18,579 bases of DNA, taken from NCBI GenBank assembly GCA_038222915.1, contig JBBRHH010000043.1:1-18579 (forward strand). The letters are read 5' to 3'. The stretch's first letter is position 1; each line of letters starts with the position of its first letter. Below the pieces are notes generated by a model. The model was given only the letters and a program-made list of their open reading frames with translations, was not told the origin of the DNA and ran no database searches. Positions 7,311-15,022 of the stretch are shown here, one piece after another. The translations under genes and the position numbers were made by a program. Source of the stretch: JBBRHH01 sp038222915 (lineage in GTDB: Bacteria; Planctomycetota; Phycisphaerae; Tepidisphaerales; Tepidisphaeraceae).

Positions 7311-8522
7311 TTACAGCTTGCTGACCACGCCGCCCCGTCTTCGAGGTCCGTCCGCGATCATCTTTCGATACAATTGCTCGAATCGATCCAGGTATTTCGC
7401 GTCGCTGTATTTCTCCAGTGCAACGCGCCGCCCGGCCGCCCCAAGTACTTCCGCGTATTCACGATCCGTGAGAACCGCGTCCAGCGCGGCCGACAGCGCC
7501 CCAACATCCGCCGGCCCAACCAGCAGTCCCCCGCCCGTCCCCTCCACAATGTCCCGCAGGCCTCCGCGGTTGGTCGCGATCACCGCCGTCCCGCGCATCA
7601 TCGCTTCCACCGCGACAAGCCCAAACGGCTCGGCCCAGCGCGAACAAACCACCTGCACCCAGGCGCTCTCCGCCAACTGTTCCATGCTTCTCTGATCCAG
7701 CATCCCGGCAAAGTTCACCCGATCACCAATGCCCAACTCGGTCGCCAGTGCGCCAAGCGCCTCCCGCTCCGGTCCATCCCCACTGATCGTCAGCCGCGCT
7801 TCCGGCATCCGCGTCACCGTCTGTGCAAACGCCCGCAGCAAAACATCCACGCCCTTTTCCACCACCAGCCGCCCCGCAAAAAATGCCATCGGCGGATCGC
7901 TTAGCGGACCACGCGCGGTTCGATCCGGCACCCCCATCGGCATCACCCCATCACACGCAATCCCATCCAACTCCATCTCCGCCCGCACCGCCTCGCTCAC
8001 CGGCGCAATGTACGAAAACGCATCCATCCACCCCCGAACCAGCGCTCGCTGCGCCATCAGCGGCCCCCAGTCGCGCAGCGGCAAACATCCCGATCGATAG
8101 CACGCAGTGCCCGCGCGCTGACAGCACGCCGACCCATCCGGCAGCAGTTTCGTCCCCTTCGGACAAACCGCCTCATACCACGCCGCGTGATAAACGGCCG
8201 GAACTTCGCGCAGCAGTGGCAGAATCAGAGGCGAAAGCTGTGTCAGGAATATTTCCACCTGAACCACATCCGGCCGAAATTCCTCCAGCACCGTCCCCAG
8301 CCGATGCCACGCAAGCAGGTTGGCGCTGCGCAAAAGGGTCCGATACGGAGACAACGTTCCAAAGCATTGGTAATCCGCAAGACACACCGCGCCCTCGGAA
8401 GCGTCGCTCGAAAACAACCGCGCATCATGCCCGCGCCGCCGCATCCCCTCGCGCAGGCGCAGCACCACCATCTCCGCACCCCCGGTCGGCGTCCCATAGT
8501 CATTGACGTAAAGAATCTTCAC
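7311..8522 (-). CDS. Glycosyltransferase family 4 (GT-B fold)
   Basis: This 403-residue protein should transfer a sugar from a nucleotide-sugar donor to a surface or capsular glycan in the cytoplasm. The N-terminal Rossmann half begins MKILYVNDYGTPTGGAE, with the glycine loop. The C-terminal half holds FFAGRLVVEKGVDVLLRAF (214-232), ISGDGPE (246-252) and the EX7E motif Glu298-Glu306 in EPFGLVAVEA. A cysteine-rich stretch at 120-146 (C120, C133, C134, C141, C146) follows a conserved His and is common in this family. The start is GTG at 8522, overlapping the upstream GT2 stop by four bases (GTGA), which implies translational coupling. The acceptor and sugar cannot be told from sequence. Confidence 0.93.
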   Translation of the reverse strand: MKILYVNDYGTPTGGAEMVVLRLREGMRRRGHDARLFSSDASEGAVCLADYQCFGTLSPYRTLLRSANLLAWHRLGTVLEEFRPDVVQVEIFLTQLSPLILPLLREVPAVYHAAWYEAVCPKGTKLLPDGSACCQRAGTACYRSGCLPLRDWGPLMAQRALVRGWMDAFSYIAPVSEAVRAEMELDGIACDGVMPMGVPDRTARGPLSDPPMAFFAGRLVVEKGVDVLLRAFAQTVTRMPEARLTISGDGPEREALGALATELGIGDRVNFAGMLDQRSMEQLAESAWVQVVCSRWAEPFGLVAVEAMMRGTAVIATNRGGLRDIVEGTGGGLLVGPADVGALSAALDAVLTDREYAEVLGAAGRRVALEKYSDAKYLDRFEQLYRKMIADGPRRRGGVVSKL

Positions 8523-9547
8523 ACGGCCCCCGAAGTCACCCCGCCGTTGTACATCGCCCCCGTGTCAGCCTTGTCGCTTTCAGTAAGTTCTTCATACCGC
8601 TTGAACTCGGCATCCGAGTGCGGCTTGCTCAAATCCCCCGGCCCGCACAGATACCCGACCACTTCTCCCAGCGCGGCTGTCATCAGCAACGTCGCCATCG
8701 CAAACCAGAATCGCACGCCGCCCATGTCCGGCCTTCGTACCTGCCGCAAATTATTTAACACCGATCGCAGCCCCATCACCGGAATCAGCGGCGACGCGAC
8801 GATGTACAGCAAACGCCGGCCGATTGACCAATGTTGCTCGCGCGCCCGCATCCCGCCAAACTGACGTCCCATCACGAATCGCACTTTCATCGACACCCAG
8901 CAGCACGATGGATTCAAATGAAACGCCCGGGCATCCGGCGCAAAATGAAGAGCCAATTGCCGCTCGCGAAGTGCCGCGTGCAGCTTGTTGTATCCAAGCC
9001 CATGCCGCACCACGTCATCCCCAACCGCCAGCAGGCTCTCGCGCCGATAGCTCGAGTTATGACCCGGCAGATCGGCACACGCCCTGCCACAGGTCACGCG
9101 CCCTTCCCCGGCCAGCCATAAACCATAATTCAACACCAGATTCGCCTTGCTCATCCCGCTACGTGGGTTCGCGTTGTCGATCGACGGACCGATCACAGCC
9201 CACGGCCCGCCCTGCGCCCCGATCATCGCCCCCGCCCATCCCGGCCCGACATACGAATGGTCCTCCCCCATCACCACCCAGTCGGCCGTCGCCGCATGTA
9301 TTCCGATCACCATCGCCTTCGACCACGAATCAAACGGCCCAACCTCCAGCACCTTCACGTCCCAGAATCCAACAAGCTCCCCAGCATCAAACCCCATCGC
9401 CTCGGTCGAAGAAACCACAATCACCAATTCCAGCTTCTCCTTCCCAGCCTGCCCCGACAAACTCCGCACCACCGGCGCAAGCATGAAACGCGACGTATTC
9501 GGCGTGGCAATCACCACGGAAAGTGCTGGACGATCGGCCTTCATCAT
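8519..9547 (-). CDS. Glycosyltransferase family 2 (GT-A fold), membrane-associated
   Basis: The protein has 342 residues from the first of two adjacent ATGs (9547), which AGAGGAG precedes by about 11 bases. The open frame continues to 9640, but that extension does not look coding. The GT2 opening is RPALSVVIATPN (6-17), and VVMGEDHSYVGPGW (about 92-105) sits where the DXD motif belongs. Here it reads Glu-Asp-His rather than Asp-X-Asp. The acceptor region has PGHNSSYRRESLL. The C-terminal third has hydrophobic stretches (LLYIVASPLIPVMGL and FWFAMATLLMTAALGEVVGYL) that should anchor it to the membrane. It is coupled to the GT4 gene by a four-base overlap, so the two probably act on the same glycan. 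A DUF1361 membrane protein diverges from it. Confidence 0.88.
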   Translation of the reverse strand: MMKADRPALSVVIATPNTSRFMLAPVVRSLSGQAGKEKLELVIVVSSTEAMGFDAGELVGFWDVKVLEVGPFDSWSKAMVIGIHAATADWVVMGEDHSYVGPGWAGAMIGAQGGPWAVIGPSIDNANPRSGMSKANLVLNYGLWLAGEGRVTCGRACADLPGHNSSYRRESLLAVGDDVVRHGLGYNKLHAALRERQLALHFAPDARAFHLNPSCCWVSMKVRFVMGRQFGGMRAREQHWSIGRRLLYIVASPLIPVMGLRSVLNNLRQVRRPDMGGVRFWFAMATLLMTAALGEVVGYLCGPGDLSKPHSDAEFKRYEELTESDKADTGAMYNGGVTSGAV

Positions 9548-9696
9548 TCTCGACAGAGCTCCTCTTGCGGCCCGAAACATTACCACAACCGCCACGTTGT
9601 ATATGGCGGGCCTAGAATTGATCGGCCATCCCACTTGCAAGGAGTAGCTTTGTATTGTAAAGTATGTGGCATCCCCTAGCCGATGAAAGACCGTCT
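9548..9696. promoter_or_regulatory. Divergent intergenic region between GT2 and DUF1361 genes
   Basis: These 149 bases hold the 5' ends of two divergent transcripts. On the minus strand AGAGGAG serves the GT2 gene. On the plus strand TTGCAA (9635-9640), 17 bases, then TAAAGT (9658-9663) is a moderate sigma-70-like candidate, which would start transcription near 9670 and supports translation from the ATG at 9697. No strong operator palindrome is seen. Confidence 0.3.
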
Positions 9697-10398
9697 ATGC
9701 CTGTGAATATCCAGCGACTAAAAGCCTTCCTCGCCCTCCGCCTCTTCTTTCCCCTCGCCATCCTCAGCGGCCTGGCGTGCCTTGTCCTCGCCGGCCAGAT
9801 GGTCGCCACCCATTCGACGGAAGACCATTTCCTCGCCTGGAACCTCTTCCTCGCCTGGGTGCCGTATCTCTGCAGCCTTGCCGCCGCCGGCATCGATCGC
9901 GTCCGCCCAACCCGCTGGCGTACCCTCCTCGTTCTCTCCGCCGTCTGGCTCATCTTCCTCCCCAACGCCCCATATCTCGTCACCGACTTCGTTCACCTCC
10001 ACGAGCTCGCAACCCACTCCAGGTTCTTCAATGCCACGCTGCTTTCGCTATTCGCCATTAACGGCTGTGCTCTGGGCGTAGTCTCGCTCTACCTCATGCA
10101 CCGCATCGTCCATCGCCGGCTGGGCGCAGTCCCCGCCCGCGCACTCCTCTTTTTCGTCGCGGCACTCTGCGGCGTAGGCGTCTACGTCGGCCGGTTTCTC
10201 CGCTGGAATAGCTGGCACGTCATCACCGAGCCCGGCCACATCTTCCAGTCCGTCGCCGGCGCCCTCGCCGACCCGTTGAAACACGAACGCGCCATCGCCG
10301 TCACCATGCTCTTCATGCTGCTGACGCTAGGCCTCTACGCAATTTTGGAAGTCGTGATCCGCCGCCGCCAGTTGCGCCTCGGCGAGGAAACCAACTAA
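9697..10398 (+). CDS. DUF1361 domain-containing integral membrane protein
   Basis: The protein has 233 residues from the ATG at 9697; an in-frame ATG at 9664 adds 11 polar residues unlike a membrane protein start. I count about six hydrophobic segments. The family signatures are HFLAWNLFLAWVPYL, VWLIFLPNAPYLVTDFVHL and GVYVGRFLRWNSW, with SLYLMHRIVHRR between. DUF1361 proteins are inner-membrane proteins without an assigned biochemical role. The conserved NAPY..TD and R-x-L-R-W-N-S-W residues face the same side in most topology guesses. It is divergent from the glycosyltransferase pair and convergent with pssA, with only five bases between stop codons. Confidence 0.88.
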   Translation: MPVNIQRLKAFLALRLFFPLAILSGLACLVLAGQMVATHSTEDHFLAWNLFLAWVPYLCSLAAAGIDRVRPTRWRTLLVLSAVWLIFLPNAPYLVTDFVHLHELATHSRFFNATLLSLFAINGCALGVVSLYLMHRIVHRRLGAVPARALLFFVAALCGVGVYVGRFLRWNSWHVITEPGHIFQSVAGALADPLKHERAIAVTMLFMLLTLGLYAILEVVIRRRQLRLGEETN

Positions 10399-10403
10399 GA
10401 AAA

Positions 10404-11336
10404 TCACGCCGGACGCGGTGCGGGAGATTTTCTGCGAGCGCGGCTGATCAGGTAGCTCACCGCCCCGCTGAAGGCATAAACCAACAGCCCCGCTGCCAGA
10501 GTATAAGTGTGATTCACAATCACCAGCAGCAGAATCGCCAGAATTACGATCAGCTTCCCGACCGACCGCTTCCCGCGCAGATATCGGTTCACCAGGTGCG
10601 GGTATCGGATCGTGCTCACCATCAGTAGCCCCGTGAACAACACCACAAATGGCAGCAGCCAGAGCGAAATCCCCGCCAACCGCGTCCAGCCTGACTGAAT
10701 CAACTCATGATACATCAGCACCAGCGCCGCCACCGCCCCGGCCGCGCCCGGACTCGGCAATCCCAGAAAGCTGAAGTGATGCTGCTCCCCATGCTCATTG
10801 CTCACATTAAACCGAGCCAGCCGGATCGCCGCACAGCTCAGATAAAGCGCGCCAACCGCCCAGATCAGCCGCGTCACCGTCACCGGCAGCGAATACCCCA
10901 TCTCCTCCGTCCCCGCCTTGAAAACCTTCAGTGCCAAAAACGCCGGCGCAGCTCCAAAGCTGATCACATCCGCAAGACTGTCCAACTGCCCCCCAAAATC
11001 GGTCGTATGTCGCGCAAACCGTGCCAATCGCCCGTCCAGCGCATCAAAAACCATCGCCAGAAAAATCAACCACGCCGCCGCCATGAACTTATGCTCAGGC
11101 CGCGCAAACCACAGCGTCAGCTGATCCGCCCCAGCCCCTTCGGCCGACACAGCCCCGATCAACCCCGCAATATAAATCGAAGCAAATCCGCAGATCGCAT
11201 TCCCCAGCGTCGCCAGGCTCGGCAGCGAATAGACCGAACGAATCAGCGCCCGCCGTCCATGCCGGCGAATCCGCCGCCGACGATGTTCGCGCGACCCGCG
11301 AACGGGAGAATCGGCAATGCGCAATTCAGAACTCAT
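10404..11336 (-). CDS. pssA: CDP-diacylglycerol--serine O-phosphatidyltransferase
   Basis: This enzyme joins serine to CDP-diacylglycerol to make phosphatidylserine in the membrane. The 310-residue protein carries the full CDP-alcohol phosphatidyltransferase motif: Asp98-x2-Asp101-Gly102-x2-Ala105-Arg106-x8-Gly115-x3-Asp119-x3-Asp123. Around it are several transmembrane helices, starting with LATLGNAICGFASIYIAGLIG. The basic N-terminal 35 residues (REHRRRRIRRHGRR) are an extension before the first helix. A GGGAGG lies only two bases before the ATG, so the exact start is uncertain. The gene starts 35 bases after the psd stop. Its direct partner enzyme being next door supports serine rather than inositol or glycerol phosphate as acceptor. 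Confidence 0.94.
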   Translation of the reverse strand: MSSELRIADSPVRGSREHRRRRIRRHGRRALIRSVYSLPSLATLGNAICGFASIYIAGLIGAVSAEGAGADQLTLWFARPEHKFMAAAWLIFLAMVFDALDGRLARFARHTTDFGGQLDSLADVISFGAAPAFLALKVFKAGTEEMGYSLPVTVTRLIWAVGALYLSCAAIRLARFNVSNEHGEQHHFSFLGLPSPGAAGAVAALVLMYHELIQSGWTRLAGISLWLLPFVVLFTGLLMVSTIRYPHLVNRYLRGKRSVGKLIVILAILLLVIVNHTYTLAAGLLVYAFSGAVSYLISRARRKSPAPRPA

Positions 11337-11371
11337 GGCCTCCCGATCGCAAAGAAAAAACTATCCAATCC

Positions 11372-12109
11372 TCACGCACCAACACTGTTCGCCGCCGCCG
11401 CAGGCTCAATCACAATCCCTTTCTTCAATACCGCAATCACATCCGCCGCCCCGCGCACGGTCTGTCCAATCGTCACCCGAATCTCCGGCTCCAGCCACTT
11501 GGGAATGTAAAGCTCAGTCCGGCTACCAAACTTGATCATCCCAATCCGCTGCCCCCGCGTCACTTTATCATTCAGGGCGGCCGTGCAGATAATCCGCCGG
11601 GCAATTAAACCGACAATCTGCTTCACCACCGCCACCGGCCGATCCCCCTCAGGCTCCGTCAGCACCACCGTGTTCGATTCATTCTGCGAAGAGGCCTCAT
11701 TGTGATGCAGGGCGTTGATGAACTTGCCCTTCTTATAAGTGATCTGCGTCACCCGCCCATCACACGGCGCACGATTCACGTGAACATTAAACACCGAAAG
11801 AAATATCCCCACCCGCACCGCTGGCCCGCCCAGCAGTTCATCATGTTCCAACTCGGTAATATCCGAAACCTTCCCATCGGCTGGGCTGACCATAGTGTGC
11901 TGCTCGGCCGGCAAAGGCCTCTCCGGATCGCGAAAAAAAGCGATCAGCCAAAGCCAGAATGGCAAAGCGAGAAGCGCAAGCCACCCATAAACCCAATGTC
12001 CAAGCGCTGCCGCAACAATCGCGAGAACTAGAGTACCGATAAGCATTTCGCGCCAACCATGGCGCGTCAGTGGAACCATGAATGAACCGTAGAACAACGT
12101 CCAAGCCAT
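11372..12109 (-). CDS. psd: Phosphatidylserine decarboxylase proenzyme
   Basis: This enzyme converts phosphatidylserine to phosphatidylethanolamine and carries a pyruvoyl group made by self-cleavage. The 245-residue protein belongs to the short class. Two membrane helices cover about 22-58. PADGKV (Asp78) and FNVHVNR (His110) give the Asp and His of the self-cleavage triad. FGSRTELYIP holds the Gly195-Ser196 cleavage site, which leaves a small alpha chain of about 50 residues. Together with pssA downstream it makes a complete two-step phosphatidylethanolamine pathway. No clear Shine-Dalgarno precedes the ATG at 12109, which is 23 bases after the oxidoreductase stop. Translation could depend on coupling, or Met11 could be the start. 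Confidence 0.95.
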   Translation of the reverse strand: MAWTLFYGSFMVPLTRHGWREMLIGTLVLAIVAAALGHWVYGWLALLALPFWLWLIAFFRDPERPLPAEQHTMVSPADGKVSDITELEHDELLGGPAVRVGIFLSVFNVHVNRAPCDGRVTQITYKKGKFINALHHNEASSQNESNTVVLTEPEGDRPVAVVKQIVGLIARRIICTAALNDKVTRGQRIGMIKFGSRTELYIPKWLEPEIRVTIGQTVRGAADVIAVLKKGIVIEPAAAANSVGA

Positions 12110-12132
12110 GTCAACGCGAACGGCACGGGCGG

Positions 12133-13509
12133 TTAGTACTCCCGCTTCTTCTTACCCGGCTCCGGCTGCGGATACATCCCCTTCGCATCCGCGATCAAAG
12201 GCGCAGGCGAATCCTTCGTCAGCGTATCGATCCCCGGCGCAAATTCATGGTCCGAGTTGAGCATCTGGTCGAACGTGATCTCCTGCCCGATGTGCGCCGA
12301 AGCCCGCCCCATGCTGGTGACAAGGCTCGTCTCCACGCCGCGTTTCACTTCGTTATACGCCTTGTTGTTCACGATCGCGTCGAGCAGATCGTTCCATTCA
12401 TTCTGATAAGGACTGGATCCATCGGTCGATTCCCACAGCTTGTTGGCGGCCACTTCGCCCAGTCCCTTGTACAGGCTGGACGGCGCGCCGCAGTCGCCCC
12501 CCTTGGAGGCCACGGCAAACCCCTTGGTGCCGTGGACGTAACTGGCGTAATTCTGCCCCGCGCCCGCAATGCATCGGCCATCAAACAACAGCTTGGTGTC
12601 GTCCGCGAATGTGTATTCGATCCCGTAAGAATCAAAGTTCTGATCGACGTACGGCGAGCCATCATCCGCCAGCTTGTAATGCCGCCCGCCAACGCCCTGC
12701 GCCTTGACCGGCCACGCCCCTTTCATCCAGCTCAGGTGATCGATGATGTGAATGTTGAAATCACTGAAGCATCCGCCGCCGGCCCACAGGAAGCTGTGAA
12801 ACCGTCGAACCTGGAAATCCAGATCGCTCATCCCCGCCGGTTTCGCCACCGATGCAAACGTCCCCACCGGCCCATGCATGCGATAGCCGCGCATCATCAC
12901 AATGTCGCCGATCGCCCCATCCTCAATGCGCTTATGCAATTCCTGCAGAGGCTTCGCGTGCCGCGACATCAGTCCCACGCCGACTTTCAGATTCTTCGCC
13001 GTCGCCTCTTCGCCAAGCTTCAACAGCCGCCGGCTGGTCGCCCCGTCTGCCGACAGCGGCTTTTCCATGAACACGTTTAAGCCCTTGGAAATCGCATACT
13101 GAAAATGCACCCCGCGAAACGCCAGTGGCGTCGCAAAGATCGCAATGTCCCCCGCCTTCAAACAATCCATCGCCCCTTTGTAAGCATCAAAGCCCACAAA
13201 CTTCCGCTCCGGCGTGACATCCATCTTGTCCGCAAAATCCTTGGAAAGGCGTGCATACGACCCGTCCAGCCGATCCTTATAAGCATCCGCCATCGCGACA
13301 ATCTTCGTCTTCGCGGTCGTCGAACGCAGCGCATCGCTCACCGCCCCAGTCCCGCGTCCGCCACACCCCACCAGCGCAATCTGAATCACCGAATCCCCGG
13401 CCGCATGCACCGTGGGAATGGCAACCCCCACCAGCGCCGAAGCCGCCGCCACCCGTCCAGCAATCTTCCCAAAATCCCGACGCGAAAGTGTGTTGTCAAA
13501 AGCGGTCAT
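12133..13509 (-). CDS. Gfo/Idh/MocA-family oxidoreductase with Tat signal
   Basis: This is a 458-residue NAD(P)-dependent oxidoreductase, probably acting on sugars or inositols outside the cytoplasm. The twin-arginine motif is SRRDFGK at 9-15, followed by a hydrophobic stretch and a likely AxA cleavage site near residue 37. The Rossmann glycine loop is VGCGGRGTG (47-55). EKP (149-151) is the family's conserved catalytic-region motif. DFNIHIIDH contains the paired histidines typical of secreted planctomycete members. The start is confirmed by TAGGAG nine bases before the ATG. Planctomycetes carry many such paralogues, so the substrate cannot be inferred. It precedes psd by 23 bases, but a functional link to lipid synthesis is not expected. 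Confidence 0.92.
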   Translation of the reverse strand: MTAFDNTLSRRDFGKIAGRVAAASALVGVAIPTVHAAGDSVIQIALVGCGGRGTGAVSDALRSTTAKTKIVAMADAYKDRLDGSYARLSKDFADKMDVTPERKFVGFDAYKGAMDCLKAGDIAIFATPLAFRGVHFQYAISKGLNVFMEKPLSADGATSRRLLKLGEEATAKNLKVGVGLMSRHAKPLQELHKRIEDGAIGDIVMMRGYRMHGPVGTFASVAKPAGMSDLDFQVRRFHSFLWAGGGCFSDFNIHIIDHLSWMKGAWPVKAQGVGGRHYKLADDGSPYVDQNFDSYGIEYTFADDTKLLFDGRCIAGAGQNYASYVHGTKGFAVASKGGDCGAPSSLYKGLGEVAANKLWESTDGSSPYQNEWNDLLDAIVNNKAYNEVKRGVETSLVTSMGRASAHIGQEITFDQMLNSDHEFAPGIDTLTKDSPAPLIADAKGMYPQPEPGKKKREY

Positions 13510-13699
13510 GTACGCAATCTCCTAAAGTGGAAGAACAGTTGATTGGATAGCCGCCACAAATCGGGCAGCGCCTCCGCCTCAGTATCGTACTGGCAGCCGC
13601 AATAAGTCGTTGGACGACGCAATAGACAATTCTCGCCGCGTTCGTAATGCCATCCTCACCCCCCGACGGCGAAGTCTTCCGCGTCATGTACGACAAGCT
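13510..13699. other. Intergenic gap without a convincing gene
   Basis: The 190 bases between the oxidoreductase start and the TIGR03790 stop hold the TAGGAG ribosome binding site of the oxidoreductase (13519-13524). There are also two tiny perfect hairpins with three-base loops, CAGTA-TCG-TACTG (13580-13592) and GTCGT-TGG-ACGAC (13606-13618). Neither has a T-run, so neither is a clear terminator. A promoter for the oxidoreductase-psd-pssA group probably lies here but is not recognisable. Confidence 0.4.
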
Positions 13700-14926
13700 C
13701 TACTTTGCTCGATATGGACAGCAGAGGGGATCTCCTATCACAACATCCTGCCAACCCACAAAGTGGGAGGCCGCATAAAAGCTCTCGGCCATCGTGTAGC
13801 CCGCCGTGTAGTGGTCCAGGAGAATCGTCGGCGAGGCGTTCGCCTGCAGCAGCGGCTCATCTGTGTAGCCCTTCGCACACGTCAGGCCGTGCGCAATCAG
13901 ATCCGCGATCAGCGACTGCCCGCCTTCGATCGGCAAAAACGATCGGCCGCTTGTCGACACCGCCGTGTCCCCTATAGAGCCCGGATTAAACCAGAGCGTC
14001 GCATACGCCCGCGCGGAAAACTTTTTGTCGTTGCTTCCCCATGAAAAATATCCGGCCAGCTTTTTGCGATCCCCGATGAACTTTTCCGTCAAATCCAGTT
14101 CATCGGCGATTCCGCGCCCCGCCAGCAGGTCGTGCGCCTTGGCCATGTCAGCGTTGTAATCGCTCCATGGCGATTCGCGTTCAATCACCGCGCCCTTGAT
14201 TCGCGCAGGCTGCTCCGCCTTGTCGCCCAGACCAAAAATGGGCTGGACATCAAACAAGAACTTCCCCTCCCCCAGCGCCTTCTCCGCCAACACCGCCCGC
14301 GCCGCCAGATCTTTGGCATCGGCCTCAGTATAGCCGTCCAGCCGCGTCACCAGGTATCCACCAAACTTCTCATGCGAAAACGGCTCCCGGGAATTCCAAT
14401 ATCGGTTGGCCCACCCCACTCCCGTTCCGCCCGACCCGGTGATCTTGATTCGCGTTGCCCCGGAAATCGCTGCGTAATCCATGGCCGCCAGATGACTGTC
14501 GACGCAGGTGTGCAGCGGCGTATCGGCTGGACTGTCCTCTGGCCTGACCCCGGTTTCCGCTCCCAGAATCCGCAGCGGCACTCCCTTGGCCAAAACAATA
14601 AATTCAATCCCACGATGTGCCGCCAGATAGTCCCGCACCGGCCTCTCAATCGCCGCCGTGTACACCGCCAGCGAAACCGTTTCGTCTTCGGTTCGCAACG
14701 CCGAGTCCACACAACTGATCGCCAGTACATTTTTCACTTTACGCTTTTCCGAATAGTCATCCGACACCGACTTGGAGATCGCGCTCTTCGAGTTGTAGAC
14801 CAGCAATACCTCATCCGCACTCCGCCTCCGTGGCGCGGCCAGATCCGCCGCACAGACAATTGGCACAAACGCCAGCACCGCCAGAAAAACAACGCACTGT
14901 CCCAGGCCGTTCATCATCAGCTTCAT
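13700..14926 (-). CDS. TIGR03790-family secreted protein
   Basis: The protein has 408 residues and a signal peptide (hydrophobic about 7-25, likely cleavage after VCAA). Family-typical blocks are EVLLVYNSKS near residue 40, FIVLAKGVPLRI, an Asp-rich VDSHLAAMDYAAI, GYFSWGSND, FNPGSIGDTAVSTSGRSF and the C-terminal FVGWQDVVIGDPLCCPY. The family is found in planctomycetes and related bacteria and has no known biochemical activity. GAGGAAGG at 14933-14940, six bases before the ATG, supports the start. A REP-like palindrome sits between this gene and the SGNH hydrolase upstream. Export suggests a cell-surface or periplasmic role. A protease-like or polysaccharide-related role would be a guess. Confidence 0.86.
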   Translation of the reverse strand: MKLMMNGLGQCVVFLAVLAFVPIVCAADLAAPRRRSADEVLLVYNSKSAISKSVSDDYSEKRKVKNVLAISCVDSALRTEDETVSLAVYTAAIERPVRDYLAAHRGIEFIVLAKGVPLRILGAETGVRPEDSPADTPLHTCVDSHLAAMDYAAISGATRIKITGSGGTGVGWANRYWNSREPFSHEKFGGYLVTRLDGYTEADAKDLAARAVLAEKALGEGKFLFDVQPIFGLGDKAEQPARIKGAVIERESPWSDYNADMAKAHDLLAGRGIADELDLTEKFIGDRKKLAGYFSWGSNDKKFSARAYATLWFNPGSIGDTAVSTSGRSFLPIEGGQSLIADLIAHGLTCAKGYTDEPLLQANASPTILLDHYTAGYTMAESFYAASHFVGWQDVVIGDPLCCPYRAK

Positions 14927-14983
14927 TGAACACCTTCCTCGGCGATCCCAAACGCCAGCTCAAGCCCCATCAAGAATGCGTAG

Positions 14984-15001
14984 GGTCCGGCTTGCCGGAC
15001 C
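14984..15001. repeat. REP-like palindrome between the TIGR03790 and SGNH genes
   Basis: GGTCCGGC-TT-GCCGGACC is a perfect eight-base stem with a two-base loop, in a GTAGGGTCCGG context. It lies in the 96-base gap downstream of the SGNH hydrolase stop. Similar GTAGGGTCCG...CGGACC palindromes are scattered between genes in many bacterial genomes, and I believe in planctomycetes. Only one copy lies in this window, so its repetitive nature is inferred. It has no following T-run and is not a standard terminator, but the RNA hairpin could stabilise or attenuate the transcript. Confidence 0.6.
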
Positions 15002-15022
15002 TCTTCAATCCCACCACAAACT

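Noticed and set aside
6338..7324. 328-codon plus-strand open frame opposite the tRNase Z-like gene
   Set aside because: Composition is Arg/His/Pro-rich and without motifs, while the opposite strand carries an intact metal-site protein.
9548..9640. 31-codon N-terminal extension of the GT2 glycosyltransferase
   Set aside because: AGAGGAG lies inside it, directly before the two ATGs that begin the normal GT2 sequence.
12082..13080. 332-codon plus-strand open frame opposite the oxidoreductase
   Set aside because: Shadow of the Gfo/Idh/MocA gene, with no recognisable protein features.
13580..13618. Two short hairpins as a possible terminator after the TIGR03790 gene
   Set aside because: Stems are only five bases and no T-run follows on the minus strand.
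13496..13696. 66-codon minus-strand frame with RRRRCPICGGY in the gap before the oxidoreductase
   Set aside because: The CPICG looks like half a zinc knuckle, but there is no partner pair, the frame begins with TTG and has no ribosome binding site, and it overlaps the oxidoreductase start. Conservation would be needed to revive it.
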